DNA of 41,608 nt from an uncultured Roseateles sp. (GTDB taxonomy: Bacteria > Pseudomonadota > Gammaproteobacteria > Burkholderiales > Burkholderiaceae_C): NCBI RefSeq assembly GCF_913777145.1, contig NZ_CAJYPS010000015.1, positions 1-41,608 of the forward strand. Reading direction: 5' to 3'. Each line of letters opens with the position of its first letter. Position 1 is the stretch's first letter. Under the pieces are notes generated by a model. It saw nothing but the letters and a program-made list of their open reading frames with translations, ran no database searches and was not told the DNA's origin. The position numbers and the translations under genes are program-made. Below are positions 1-9,660 of this stretch, in pieces.

Positions 1-66
1 ACCACGTCACCGCCGCGGCCGGCCGCCTGACTCGCTTCGGCGGCGAGGCTGCTGGCGGCGCGCGCG
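1..66 (-). other. Inverted fragment of the MCP gene at the window edge
   Basis: Read on the minus strand from about 66 down to 1, this stretch encodes [19 protein letters not shown] preceded by A-R-A. That is the segment expected immediately upstream of [11 protein letters not shown], which starts the plus-strand reading at 67. E. coli Tsr has ARQASHLALSASETAQRGG followed by KVVDNVVQTM, which aligns without gaps. On the plus strand the same bases carry an in-frame TGA at 28-30. The piece is bounded by acc (1-3) and ggt (66-68) and abuts a GC-only palindrome at 60-66. It ends exactly at the window edge, so a fold-back assembly or library chimera at a contig end is likelier than a real inversion. 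Confidence 0.8.
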
Positions 67-600
67 GTGGGCCAGGTGGTGGGCACCATGGACGAGATCA
101 GCACCAGCAGCCGCAAGATCGTCGACATCATCGGCGTCATCGACGGCATCGCCTTCCAGACCAACATCCTGGCATTGAATGCCGCGGTGGAGGCCGCGCG
201 GGCCGGCGAGCAGGGCCGGGGCTTCGCGGTGGTGGCCAGCGAGGTGCGCTCGCTGGCGGGCCGCTCGGCGGATGCTGCCAAGGAGATCAAGAGCCTGATC
301 GGCAGCAGCGTGGAGCGGGTGGAAGCCGGCTCGCGCCTGGTGGCCGAAGCCGGCAAGACCATGGACGAACTGGTGGGCGCCGTGCAGCGCGTCAAGGACA
401 TCATGGGCGAGATCACGGCGGCCACCGCCGAGCAGTCGGACGGCATCGCCCAGGTCAACATCGCCATCACCCAGCTGGACCAGGTGACCCAGCAGAACGC
501 CGCACTGGTGGAGCAGTCCACCGCAGCGGCGGAAAGCCTGCGGGAGCAGGCGCTGGCGCTGAACGAGTCGGTCGGGATCTTCCGGGTGGCGCGCCCCTGA
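67..600 (+). CDS. Methyl-accepting chemotaxis protein, C-terminal signalling domain (5' partial)
   Basis: This is the cytoplasmic signalling tip and C-terminal coiled coil of a chemoreceptor, which couples ligand sensing to CheA through CheW. The highly conserved hairpin tip is complete ([36 protein letters not shown]), followed by the descending helix with [13 protein letters not shown] and a methylation-helix segment rich in Q, E and A. About 177 residues remain. The ligand-binding, transmembrane and HAMP parts are missing because the reading is broken at 67, where the upstream coding appears inverted. There is no C-terminal CheR/CheB-docking pentapeptide (the protein ends RVARP). The first base is a GTG codon inside the gene, not a start. 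No chemotaxis partner is visible nearby. Confidence 0.9.
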   Translation: MGQVVGTMDEISTSSRKIVDIIGVIDGIAFQTNILALNAAVEAARAGEQGRGFAVVASEVRSLAGRSADAAKEIKSLIGSSVERVEAGSRLVAEAGKTMDELVGAVQRVKDIMGEITAATAEQSDGIAQVNIAITQLDQVTQQNAALVEQSTAAAESLREQALALNESVGIFRVARP

Positions 601-620
601 GCGCCGGCGCGCGCGGGGCA

Positions 621-645
621 TAAAAAAGGCCCGCCAAGGCGGGCC
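621..645 (-). terminator. Rho-independent terminator of aceA
   Basis: An 8-bp perfect stem, GGCCCGCC (628-635) and GGCGGGCC (638-645), encloses a 2-base spacer. On the minus strand it is followed by TTTTTT (complement of 622-627). It lies about 30 bases past the aceA stop codon. There are A-runs on both sides in the plus strand, so a U-tract exists only for minus-strand transcripts. Confidence 0.85.
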
Positions 646-675
646 AAAAAGTCAGGAGTTGACGTCTGACTCTGC

Positions 676-1986
<1,311 letters not shown>

Positions 1987-2044
1987 GGCTTACTCCAGTG
2001 CATCCAGGAAACGGGATGGCTCAAGCCTAGGGCCGACGGGTCGT

Positions 2045-2227
2045 TTTGGCTCGCCTCATGTCTTCTACAAGACAAAATTTGTTGCCCATATAAATCAACA
2101 ACTTAATCTTGAAATTTCGGATCGCGGCAGCACATTTCCCAAAATGAGAAAAATTGCGGCGGCGCAACAAGCGCACATTTCTCCATGTGAAAGGTGACTT
2201 CCGGATGGTGAGAGCCCGGCCGCCAAG
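2045..2227. promoter_or_regulatory. AT-rich aceA upstream region with an inverted repeat
   Basis: The space between the divergent aceA and GNAT genes is strikingly AT-rich (about 2050-2155) for this genome. It contains an inverted repeat TTGCG-GCGG-CGCAA at 2154-2167. Position and composition suggest the promoter and operator of aceA, a gene that is usually carbon-source controlled. The regulator cannot be named from the sequence, and no clear -35/-10 pair was fixed. Confidence 0.45.
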
Positions 2228-2824
2228 ATGGCGCTCTCCATCGAGGCCATGCGCATGACCATCTTGCTGACCCCCCGCCTGCGGCTGGAGCCGCTGCAGG
2301 CCCGCCACCACGAGGCGCTGTACCAGATCAACCGTGACCCGGCCGTGATGCGCTACATCACCGGCCGGCCGGACACGCCCGAGGACACGCAGCGCATGAT
2401 CGAGCGCGTGCAGGCCCGCTGGGCCGAGCTGGGCTATTCATGGTGGGGCTTCGTCCGCCTCGCCGACGGCGCGCTGATTGGCGCCGGCTGCATACAGCAC
2501 CTGAACCGCGACCCCCAGGGCCCGCTGGAAACCGGCTGGCGCCTGCGCCAGGACGCCTGGGGTCAGGGCTATGCGAGCGAGGCGGCGCGGCACATGGTGG
2601 GCTGGGCCTTCGACACGCTGGCGCCCGAGCTGATCTGCGCGGTCTGTCATCCCGACAACCGCGCCTCGTCCACCGTGATGGAGCGCCTGGGCATGCAGGA
2701 CAGCGGCCTGGGCCGCTGGTACGACATGGACTGCCGTCGCTACGACCTGAGCGCCGCGCAATGGGCGGCGTCAGCCGCGCGGGCGCTGTGGCAGCAGGAG
2801 CGTCAGAGCCCGCCGACGAAGTAG
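2228..2824 (+). CDS. GNAT family N-acetyltransferase, RimJ/RimL type
   Basis: Transfers an acetyl group from acetyl-CoA to an amine; the substrate cannot be told. The fold is that of Acetyltransf_3: TPRLRLEPLQARHHEALYQIN at the N-terminus, then the CoA-binding region (ETGWRLRQDAWGQGYASEAARHMVGWAF) containing the Q-G-Y-A loop in place of the canonical Q/RxxGxG/A. The PDNRASSTVMERLGM helix typical of RimJ/L enzymes follows. There are in-frame ATGs at 2228, 2249 and 2255. Family starts usually lie just before TPRL, so 2249 or 2255 is plausible, but no strong ribosome-binding site decides. It is divergent from aceA, and its last 22 bases overlap the convergent MarC gene. Confidence 0.85.
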   Translation: MALSIEAMRMTILLTPRLRLEPLQARHHEALYQINRDPAVMRYITGRPDTPEDTQRMIERVQARWAELGYSWWGFVRLADGALIGAGCIQHLNRDPQGPLETGWRLRQDAWGQGYASEAARHMVGWAFDTLAPELICAVCHPDNRASSTVMERLGMQDSGLGRWYDMDCRRYDLSAAQWAASAARALWQQERQSPPTK

Positions 2825-3405
2825 CGCTTCAGGCCGGCCAGCACCATCTCCACCGCGATCGCGGTCAGCACCAGGCCCATCAGCTTCTCGATGGCGGACA
2901 CCACCGAGTCACCCAGCAGCTTGCGTATGCGGTCGGCCATCACCAGCGTGAGGCCGGAGATCAGCATGGCCACGCTGAGCGCGCCTATCCACTCCATGAT
3001 GCGGTCGGGCTGGCGCGAGGCCAGCAGCAGCACGGTCGCCATCGCCGAAGGGCCGGCCAGCAGCGGCACGGCCAGCGGGAAGATCAGCGGCTCCTTGCCC
3101 TCCTCCAGCCCGTAGGCGGACTCGCCCGAGGTGCCGAAGATCATGCGGATCGCGATGATCATCAGGATCACGCCGCCCGCCACTTCCAGCGAGCGCTCCG
3201 ACAGGTGCATCACCTGCAGAAAGCTGTCGCCCACGAACATGAAGGCGAACAGCACGAAGAAGGCAATGCCCACCTCGCGCACCGCCACGCGCGTGCGCCG
3301 CTGCGGCGGCACGGAGCGCATGATGGGAATGAAGATGGGCAGGCTGCCCAGCGGGTCCAGCACCAGCAGCAGCAGGATCAGCGCCGAGAGAAAACTATGG
3401 TCCAT
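2803..3405 (-). CDS. MarC family integral membrane protein
   Basis: An inner-membrane protein of the MarC/YhgN family, whose function is unsettled; an early link to multiple antibiotic resistance was later withdrawn. The 200 residues hold six hydrophobic segments, the typical number, starting directly at LSALILLLLVLDPLGSLPIFIPIM, with the family's conserved DPLGSLPIF. Further family marks are AGGVILMIIAIRM and the PLAVPLLAGPSAMATVLLLAS re-entrant-like segment. The 3' end overlaps the convergent GNAT gene by 22 bases, with no terminator between them. It lies downstream of the TonB-receptor gene on the same strand with a 99-base gap and is probably transcribed separately. Confidence 0.9.
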   Translation of the reverse strand: MDHSFLSALILLLLVLDPLGSLPIFIPIMRSVPPQRRTRVAVREVGIAFFVLFAFMFVGDSFLQVMHLSERSLEVAGGVILMIIAIRMIFGTSGESAYGLEEGKEPLIFPLAVPLLAGPSAMATVLLLASRQPDRIMEWIGALSVAMLISGLTLVMADRIRKLLGDSVVSAIEKLMGLVLTAIAVEMVLAGLKRYFVGGL

Positions 3406-3504
3406 GGCGCGGATTGTCCCCGACGCGACGCGCGGGCCGGTGCCGGGTCATGCGCACCGGCGCGTGGCCGGCGGCATGAAGGCGGCTGGAGCGTGGCGTG
3501 AGGC

Positions 3505-5877
3505 TCAGAACTTGTAGTACAGCCGCGCGTAGTAGGACGCACCGTTCAGCCCGAACTGCACACTCTCGTAGTAGTAGCCGTTGTCGGTCTCGTTGGGGTC
3601 CTGCTTGGTCGGGTGCACGTTGAACACGTTGTTGCCGCCCATGCTGAGCTTGAGCGCCGGCGTGATCTGCCAGCTCAGGCCCAGGTCCATCGAGGTCTTG
3701 GGCTTGTAGTGCTGGTTGGGCACCGGCGGGCCGGAGAAGGTGCCCAGCGTCTGGCTGCCGAAGCGGATGATGCGGGCCTCGCCGGTCCAGGCGCCCTGGC
3801 TGTACTCGAAGCCCAGCGTCTCCTTGTCACGCGGGCCGCCCTGCTCGATGAACAGACGCTCGCGCTCCGACAGCAGCACGTCCTCATAGCCCTTCAGCGA
3901 GGCCGGCGCCTTCACGCCGGTCACGGCCGTGTGGCTCACATTGACCGCCAGGAAGGTGTTGAGCTGGCCCGCGCCCAGCTTGGTGCGGGTGGAGGCGGTC
4001 AGGTCCAGCCCCTTGGTGCGGGTGTCCACCGAGTTCACGAAGAACTGCGCCTGGCCCACGCCCAGGCCCTGCAGGATGCTGCCCAGCGCCGGGTAGTTGT
4101 CGGCGTCGAAGCGGCCGGACAGCACGATGCGGTCCTTGATCTTGATCTGGTAGAAGTCCAGCGTCAGCGCGGTGTCGCGGCTGGGCGAGAAGGTGAAGCC
4201 GGCCGTGTAGTTGCGCGACTTCTCCTGCTTCAGCGCCGGCACGCCGGCCGCGTTCGCGATGGTGCTGCCGTTGGGCGCCAGCACCACGTCCAGCGGCTTG
4301 CCGCTGATGAAGTCGGTGAAGGTGGACGAGAAGTACAGCTGCTGCAGGCTGGGCGCCCGGAAGCCACTGCTGGCGGCGCCGCGCAGCAGCCACTGCGGGC
4401 TGAGCTTGTAGCTGCCGGCCAGCTTGGCGGTCGTCGTGGAGCCGAAGTCGCTGTAGTGCTCGGTGCGCAGCGCCGCATCGGCGGTCAGCGCCGGGGTCAG
4501 GTTGGCCTCCCAGTCCAGGTAGAGCGCCTGGCTGTTGCGGCTCTTGTTGGTCGCGTCCGAGGGCTGAAAGCCCGGGAAGCCCTGGCTGCCGGCATTGCCG
4601 CCAAAGCCCACGCCGTCCGCATCGATGTAGGAGCCGGGCTCGCCGGCCACGATGTCGTACTTTTCCTTGCGGTACTCGGCGCCGAAGGCGATGTTGCTGC
4701 CGCCCAGCAGCTCGGGGAAGTAGCGGCTGACGTCCAGATTGGTCGTGTACTGCTTGAAGCCGAAGCCGCCGGCATCGAAGCTGCTCGCGCTGACGCCCTT
4801 GCCACCCGCCAGCAGGTCCTTGTTCGCGATGGACGCATTCAGCGTGTGGCTGATGTCGTAGCGCATGCGGTTGGAGCCATAGGTCTGGGACAGGTCGGTG
4901 TCCCAGCCCGCGAAGCTGGACTTCCAGCCCACGGTGGCGTAGCGGTCCTTCACGTCGCCGTTGATGAAGGGCACGAAGCCGTCCGGGTACATCGCGGCGG
5001 AGTTGCGCGAGGGGATGTCGTCCGAGCCCACGCCGCCGCGCGCCCAGGCGGCGCTGGAGGCATCGCGGTCCTGCGCGCCCAGCGTCAGGTAGGCGCGGTC
5101 GGTGGGCGTCAGCGGGAACTCGCCGTTCAGGTAGATGGTCTTGTTCTTGACCTGGGTGTCGCCAATGATGCGCGGATAGAACTCCTCGCCGCCGCGGCTG
5201 GAGCGGCCGCGGTCCTGCCATTCGCCGGTGATGCCCAGCGTGCCGCCGGCCAGCTTCACGCCGCAATAGGCCGAGGCCAGGTAGTTCTTGCCGTCGCCGG
5301 CCGAGTACTGGCCATAGCCCGCCACCGCCTCGCAGCCGGCCTTCTTCTTCAGCTGGATGTTGATGACGCCCGCGATCGCGTCCGAGCCGTACTGCGCGGC
5401 CGCACCGTCGCGCAGCACCTGCACCGTGTCTATGGCCAGCAGCGGGATGGCGTTCATGTCGGTGCCGGTGGCGCCGCGGTTGCGCGCGCCGAACAGGTTG
5501 ACCAGCGCCACCGTGTGGCGGCGCTTGCCGTTCATCAGCACCAGGGTCTGGTCCGAGCCCAGGCCGCGCAGCGAGGCGGAGTCGATCAGGTCCGCACCGT
5601 CCGCGCCGGTCTGGCGGGTGGAATTGAACGAGGGGGACAGGTATTGCAGGCTCTGCGCCAGGTCGAACTGCCCGCCGCCTTCGGCGAGCTTGCTCATGGA
5701 GTAGATGTCCACCGGCACCAGCGTGTCGGTGCTGGAGGCCGCCGGCAGCGTCTTGCGCGAGCCCAGCACGGTGACGCGCTCCAGATTGGTGGCCTCCTGG
5801 GCCGAGGCGACCTGGGCGGCGGCCAGCAGGGCCAGGGTCAGGGGGGTGAGGCGCAGTGCGCGGCGAGCGACAGGCAT
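3505..5877 (-). CDS. TonB-dependent outer-membrane receptor
   Basis: An outer-membrane beta-barrel that imports a scarce ligand (siderophore, heme, cobalamin or a glycan) with energy from TonB-ExbBD. The 790 residues start with a signal peptide (MPVARRALRLTPLTLALLAAAQVASAQ). The plug domain follows: SASLRGLGSDQTLVLMNGKRR, then VQVLRDGAAAQYGSDAIAGVINIQLKKK. The barrel repeats end in ASYYARLYYKF with the usual C-terminal aromatic. Two cysteines in the plug-barrel junction (KKAGCEAV and SAYCGV) are common in one iron-receptor subgroup. The start at 5877 is chosen from the signal peptide and GGAG 7 bases upstream; the frame stays open further upstream without one. No ligand-specific partner gene is adjacent, so the substrate is unknown. 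Confidence 0.93.
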   Translation of the reverse strand: MPVARRALRLTPLTLALLAAAQVASAQEATNLERVTVLGSRKTLPAASSTDTLVPVDIYSMSKLAEGGGQFDLAQSLQYLSPSFNSTRQTGADGADLIDSASLRGLGSDQTLVLMNGKRRHTVALVNLFGARNRGATGTDMNAIPLLAIDTVQVLRDGAAAQYGSDAIAGVINIQLKKKAGCEAVAGYGQYSAGDGKNYLASAYCGVKLAGGTLGITGEWQDRGRSSRGGEEFYPRIIGDTQVKNKTIYLNGEFPLTPTDRAYLTLGAQDRDASSAAWARGGVGSDDIPSRNSAAMYPDGFVPFINGDVKDRYATVGWKSSFAGWDTDLSQTYGSNRMRYDISHTLNASIANKDLLAGGKGVSASSFDAGGFGFKQYTTNLDVSRYFPELLGGSNIAFGAEYRKEKYDIVAGEPGSYIDADGVGFGGNAGSQGFPGFQPSDATNKSRNSQALYLDWEANLTPALTADAALRTEHYSDFGSTTTAKLAGSYKLSPQWLLRGAASSGFRAPSLQQLYFSSTFTDFISGKPLDVVLAPNGSTIANAAGVPALKQEKSRNYTAGFTFSPSRDTALTLDFYQIKIKDRIVLSGRFDADNYPALGSILQGLGVGQAQFFVNSVDTRTKGLDLTASTRTKLGAGQLNTFLAVNVSHTAVTGVKAPASLKGYEDVLLSERERLFIEQGGPRDKETLGFEYSQGAWTGEARIIRFGSQTLGTFSGPPVPNQHYKPKTSMDLGLSWQITPALKLSMGGNNVFNVHPTKQDPNETDNGYYYESVQFGLNGASYYARLYYKF

Positions 5878-5956
5878 GACAACTCCGTGAAGCTTTGTAA
5901 TGCCGCGGAGTTTGCCCGTCAGGCCCGCGGCGCCCGGCCCTCGCGCGGCGCTTTGT

Positions 5957-5969
5957 TGTGCGCTGCACA
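5957..5969. promoter_or_regulatory. Short inverted repeat upstream of the TonB receptor
   Basis: TGTGC-GCT-GCACA forms a 5-3-5 inverted repeat 80 bases upstream of the receptor start. It may be an operator for the receptor gene. It does not look like a standard 19-bp Fur box. A weaker hairpin, CGCCG (5980-5984) with CGGCG (5994-5998), followed on the minus strand by TTTCC, could end xerD transcription. Confidence 0.25.
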
Positions 5970-6014
5970 CATGGGGAAACGCCGAGTGGAAAACGGCGCA
6001 AGCCGGCAAAGCGC

Positions 6015-6953
6015 TCAGCCGCGCGGATGGTGCTGGGCGTGCAGCGCCTTCAGGCGCTCGCGCGCCACGTGGGTGTAGATCTGCGTGGTGGACAGGTCCG
6101 CGTGGCCCAGCAGCATCTGCACCGCGCGCAGGTCGGCGCCGTGGTTGAGCAGGTGGGTTGCGAACGCATGGCGCAGCGTGTGGGGCGACAGCGGCGCCAG
6201 GATGCCGGCCTCACGCGCATGCTTCTTGATCAGCGTCCAGAACATCTGGCGCGTCATGCCCGCACCGCGTGCGGTCACAAAGAGGTCGTCGCTGGCCTGG
6301 CCCGCCAGGATGACCGGCCGCGCCTCCTGCAAATAGCGCATCAGCCAGTCGCGCGCATGCTCGCCAAAGGGCACGAGGCGGGCCTTGGACCCCTTGCCGG
6401 TGATGTGCAGCACCGCGTCCTTGAAGGCCACATGCGCCCCCTTGAGCGTCACCAGCTCCGACACCCGCAGACCGCTGGCATACATCAGCTCCAGCATCGC
6501 GCGGTCGCGCAGACCCAGCGGCGTGCCTACGTCAGGCGCGTCCAGCAGCGCCGACACCTGAGCCTCGCTGAGCAGTTTGGGCACGCGCAGCGGCTGGCGC
6601 GCGGCACTCAGGCGCAGCGTCGGGTCCTGCTGCAGCCGGCCCTCGCGCAGCGCCCAGCGGAAGTAGCGCTTGAACACCGACAGGCGCCGGTTCGCGCTGC
6701 TGGCCTTGTCGGCCGCACGCGCGACCGCAAAACCCAGCAGGTCGGTCTCGCGGCACTGGTCCAGCCCGGCAACGCCCTGGGTGCGCAGCCAGGCCAGCAG
6801 CGCCTGCAGGTCACGCCGGTAGGCCTGCTGGGTGTTGAGGCTCAGGCCGTCCTCCAGCCACAGCGCCTCGATGAAGGCGTCCAGCGCCGGATCGGCCGCG
6901 GGGCCCTCAGTCGAGCTTGAGCTTTTGCTGCGCGACAACCTTTTTGTAGACAT
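6015..6953 (-). CDS. xerD: Tyrosine recombinase XerD
   Basis: Site-specific recombinase that, with XerC, resolves chromosome dimers at dif near the division septum under FtsK control. The N-terminal SAM-like DNA-binding domain ([25 protein letters not shown]) precedes the catalytic domain. All catalytic residues are visible: Arg in [11 protein letters not shown], Lys in [11 protein letters not shown], HxxR in [12 protein letters not shown], His in [11 protein letters not shown] and Tyr in IYTHV. The start at 6953 has GGAG 4 bases upstream and gives 312 residues; it lies inside the preceding Bug gene (47-base overlap). The adjacent genes are not recombination genes, and no integron or phage context is seen. 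This is therefore the housekeeping enzyme rather than an integrase. Confidence 0.9.
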   Translation of the reverse strand: MSTKRLSRSKSSSSTEGPAADPALDAFIEALWLEDGLSLNTQQAYRRDLQALLAWLRTQGVAGLDQCRETDLLGFAVARAADKASSANRRLSVFKRYFRWALREGRLQQDPTLRLSAARQPLRVPKLLSEAQVSALLDAPDVGTPLGLRDRAMLELMYASGLRVSELVTLKGAHVAFKDAVLHITGKGSKARLVPFGEHARDWLMRYLQEARPVILAGQASDDLFVTARGAGMTRQMFWTLIKKHAREAGILAPLSPHTLRHAFATHLLNHGADLRAVQMLLGHADLSTTQIYTHVARERLKALHAQHHPRG

Positions 6954-7875
6954 CGAACTCCGCCGCGATCTGGGCGGCAAACTGGTCGGGCGTGTTCGCG
7001 ACGATCAGCGAACCCGTCTCCTCGATGCGCTTCTTCACGTCGGGCAGGTCCAGCGTCTTCTTCACCGCCGCGTTGAGCTTGTCGACGATGTCGCGCGGCA
7101 GGCCCTTGGGGCCCTGGATGCCGTAATAGGCCATGCGGTTCACCGGCTCCAGCCCCACCTCCTTGAAGGTGGGCACATTGGGCAGCGAGGCCAGGCGGTT
7201 GGGCGCAGCGACGACGATGGGAATCAGCCGACCGTCCTTGATGAAGGGCAGCGCGGACGGCAGATTGTCGAAGATCATGGGCACCTGGCCGGCGACCGTG
7301 TCGTTCAGCGCCGGGCCGGCCCCACGGTAGGGGATGTGCAGCACGAACACGCCGGCCAGCGTCTTGTAGAGCTCCATCTGCAGGTGGCCGATGCCGCCGG
7401 TGCCGGAGCTGGAATAGCTGTACTTGGCCGGGTTCTTCTTGAGCTCGGCGACAAAGCCCTTGTAGTCGCGCGCCGGGAAGCTCGGGTGGACCGCGATCAC
7501 ATTGGGCGTCGCGGCCATGTTGATGACCGGCGTGAAGTCGGTCAGCGGGTTGTAGGCGATCTTGGGGTTGATGGCCGGGTTGGCCGCGGTCGTGGACACG
7601 GTGGCCACGCCCAGCGTGTAGCCGTCCGGCGCGGCGCGCGTGATCTCGGCCGCGCCCACGGTGCCGCCGCCACCGGCGCGGTTGTCCACCACCACGGTCT
7701 GGCCCAGCGGGCCATTGAGCTTCTCGGCGACGATGCGCGCGATGATGTCGGTGGTGCCGCCCGGCGCGAAGGGCACGATCAGCCGTATAGCCTTGGCGGG
7801 ATAGGCCTGACCCCAGGCCAGCGACGACAGCCCGCCCAGTGCGGCGGCTCCCAGGATGGATCGGCGTTGCATCAT
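6907..7875 (-). CDS. Bug/TctC family periplasmic substrate-binding protein
   Basis: Periplasmic solute receptor of the Bordetella uptake gene family, which is massively expanded in Burkholderiales; ligands are usually carboxylates. The mature part begins [25 protein letters not shown], the family hallmark, followed by [27 protein letters not shown] and [24 protein letters not shown]. The leader [24 protein letters not shown] has a twin arginine and a hydrophobic core. The start at 7875 is backed by GGAGGAG about 6 bases upstream. No tctA or tctB membrane genes are nearby, so it is an orphan receptor. The 3' end overlaps the start of xerD. Confidence 0.92.
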   Translation of the reverse strand: MMQRRSILGAAALGGLSSLAWGQAYPAKAIRLIVPFAPGGTTDIIARIVAEKLNGPLGQTVVVDNRAGGGGTVGAAEITRAAPDGYTLGVATVSTTAANPAINPKIAYNPLTDFTPVINMAATPNVIAVHPSFPARDYKGFVAELKKNPAKYSYSSSGTGGIGHLQMELYKTLAGVFVLHIPYRGAGPALNDTVAGQVPMIFDNLPSALPFIKDGRLIPIVVAAPNRLASLPNVPTFKEVGLEPVNRMAYYGIQGPKGLPRDIVDKLNAAVKKTLDLPDVKKRIEETGSLIVANTPDQFAAQIAAEFDVYKKVVAQQKLKLD

Positions 7876-7915
7876 TCGGTCTCCTCCGGTGTGATGCACC
7901 GATGCTAGTGCAGCC

Positions 7916-8527
7916 TCAGGCGCCTGGCTGTCCGAGCAGACCCGCACGCAGCTTGGCGTCGGTGGGCTTGTCGCCCAGGAAGACCTTGAGGAAGGCGGTG
8001 AAGAAGTCCTGACCCGCTATGGGCTTGCCCCAGGTCTTGCCGTTCACGCTCAGCACCGTGCCGCCCTGGGCGGGCAGGTAGTCGATGCGCAACAGGTCAC
8101 CCTTCTTCACCCGCCCCACCTCGGTGATCGCGTCGTTGAAGGCCTTGACCCGCTCCGCCACCGCGGCCTTCTCCGCCTCGGTGCAGTTGCGGCCCACGCC
8201 TTTGTTGATCGCCTTCACGAACTCCTGCGTGGACACGTCCTTGACCAGCGGGATGGTGATGCGCAGCTCCAGCCGCTTGGGGCCGTCCTGCGCGTAGATC
8301 GCGTCGGGCGTCGCGCTCTTCTGCGGCAGGTACAGCGCCGCGAGATAGAGCGGATAGATCGCGACCTGGCGCTTGCCCGCGCCGTTCAGCGCCAGCGTGC
8401 TGCCACCCAGCGACAGCGTGTCGGGGAAGTCCTGGTCTTCATAGCGCAGCGCATGAGCGGGCAGGGACGCGGCGGCGGCCAGCGCGAGCGGCAGGCTCAG
8501 AAGGGTTCGGCGGCTCAGGGCTTTCAT
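7916..8527 (-). CDS. Chalcone isomerase-like exported protein
   Basis: A 203-residue protein with a cleavable signal ([26 protein letters not shown]) and a chalcone-isomerase-like domain of the type common in proteobacteria. Recognisable stretches are [48 protein letters not shown] and a C-terminal [17 protein letters not shown]. Bacterial members are not known to act on flavonoids and their physiological role is not established; the plant enzyme's catalytic setting is not assumed here. It shares the strand with queG upstream and the Bug gene downstream (40-base gap). No pathway partner is evident. Confidence 0.85.
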   Translation of the reverse strand: MKALSRRTLLSLPLALAAAASLPAHALRYEDQDFPDTLSLGGSTLALNGAGKRQVAIYPLYLAALYLPQKSATPDAIYAQDGPKRLELRITIPLVKDVSTQEFVKAINKGVGRNCTEAEKAAVAERVKAFNDAITEVGRVKKGDLLRIDYLPAQGGTVLSVNGKTWGKPIAGQDFFTAFLKVFLGDKPTDAKLRAGLLGQPGA

Positions 8528-8553
8528 CGACAGACTCTCAATTCAACCAAGTG

Positions 8554-9660
8554 TCACGATAACGCGCCCGCCTCAACCGGCGCCGACAAGGCCCATGCCA
8601 CATGCTCGCGCACCAGCGCCGACGCGCCCTGCCCCGTGCGCTGCAAGGCCTCGCGCAGGCCACCGTCCACGCCCGCGCGCAGCGCGTTGCCGGCCGCGAC
8701 CGCGAGGTTGCGCTGCCAGCGCTCGAAGCCGATGCGGCGTATCGCCGAGCCCTCGGTGCGGCGCAGGAACTCGGCCTCGTCCCAGCCCAGCAGCTGCACC
8801 AGGCTGCTGCCCGCCATGCCCGGCCGGGCGTCGAAATCCGCCAGCAGTGCCGGCTGCGCGAACTTGTTCCAGGGGCAGGCGAGTTGGCAGTCGTCGCAGC
8901 CGTAGATGCGGTTGCCCAGCAGCGGGCGCAGGTCCTCGGGGATGGGCCCGTCGTGCTCTATCGTCAGATAGGACACGCAGCGCCGTGCGTCCACCCGGTA
9001 GGGCGCCGTGATCGCGCCGGTGGGGCAGGCGTCCAGGCAGGCGGTGCAGGCGCCACAGTGGCCGCTGACCGGCTCGGTGGGCGGCAGCGCCAGGTCCACG
9101 AAGATCTCACCCAGAAAGAACATGGAGCCGGCCTCGCGGTGCAGCGCCAGCGTGTGCTTGCCACGCCAGCCCAGGCCCGAGCGTGCGGCCAGCTCCACCT
9201 CCAGCACCGGGGCGGAATCGGTGAACACGCGGTGGCCCAGCGGCCCCACCTCGGCGGCCAGGCGCTCGGCGAGCTTTTGCAGGCGCTGGCGCAACACCTT
9301 GTGATAGTCCCGCCCCCGCGCATAGAGCGACAGCTGCGCCTGCTCCGCGCGCGCAAGACCTGACCACTCCACCGCCTGCCAGCCCGGTGCGGTGTCGCGC
9401 GGCAGGTAGTCCATGCGGGCGGTGATGATGCTCAGCGTGCCCGGCACCAGCTCGGCCGGCCGCGCGCGCTTGAGGCCATGGGCCGCCATGTAGTGCATGC
9501 GGCCATGGTGACCGGCCGCCAGCCACGCAAGCAGGCCGGGTTCGGCACTGGAAAGATCGATGCCGGCCACCGCGATCTGTGAGAATCCCAGCTCGCGCGC
9601 CCATCCGCGCAGACGCTCAAGCAGCGCGGGCGGAGACTCATCGGACGAAAGCTCTTGCAT
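8554..9660 (-). CDS. queG: Epoxyqueuosine reductase
   Basis: Catalyses the last step of queuosine synthesis, reducing epoxyqueuosine in the anticodon wobble position of tRNAs for Asp, Asn, His and Tyr. It is a cytosolic cobalamin-dependent iron-sulfur enzyme. The 368 residues hold both 4Fe-4S cluster motifs, CGACTACLDACPTGAI and CDDCQLACPWNKF, plus the conserved RRCVSYLTIE between them. The N-terminal part has RMHYMAAHGLKRARPAELVPG and GRDYHKVLRQRLQKLA. A C-terminal helical domain follows. The start ATG is at 9660; the TTG start of the divergent tsaE lies within the same six bases, so the promoters of the two genes must lie in each other's coding sequence. Confidence 0.95.
   Translation of the reverse strand: MQELSSDESPPALLERLRGWARELGFSQIAVAGIDLSSAEPGLLAWLAAGHHGRMHYMAAHGLKRARPAELVPGTLSIITARMDYLPRDTAPGWQAVEWSGLARAEQAQLSLYARGRDYHKVLRQRLQKLAERLAAEVGPLGHRVFTDSAPVLEVELAARSGLGWRGKHTLALHREAGSMFFLGEIFVDLALPPTEPVSGHCGACTACLDACPTGAITAPYRVDARRCVSYLTIEHDGPIPEDLRPLLGNRIYGCDDCQLACPWNKFAQPALLADFDARPGMAGSSLVQLLGWDEAEFLRRTEGSAIRRIGFERWQRNLAVAAGNALRAGVDGGLREALQRTGQGASALVREHVAWALSAPVEAGALS

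Noticed and set aside
3613..6078. Very long plus-strand open frame opposite the TonB receptor
   Set aside because: It is an antisense shadow: the translation is repetitive G/A/R/H-rich with no domain, whereas the minus strand encodes a complete receptor.
6015..6953. Tyrosine recombinase as a phage or island integrase
   Set aside because: Length, N-terminal domain and catalytic motifs are those of XerD, and no attachment site, tRNA or phage genes are adjacent.
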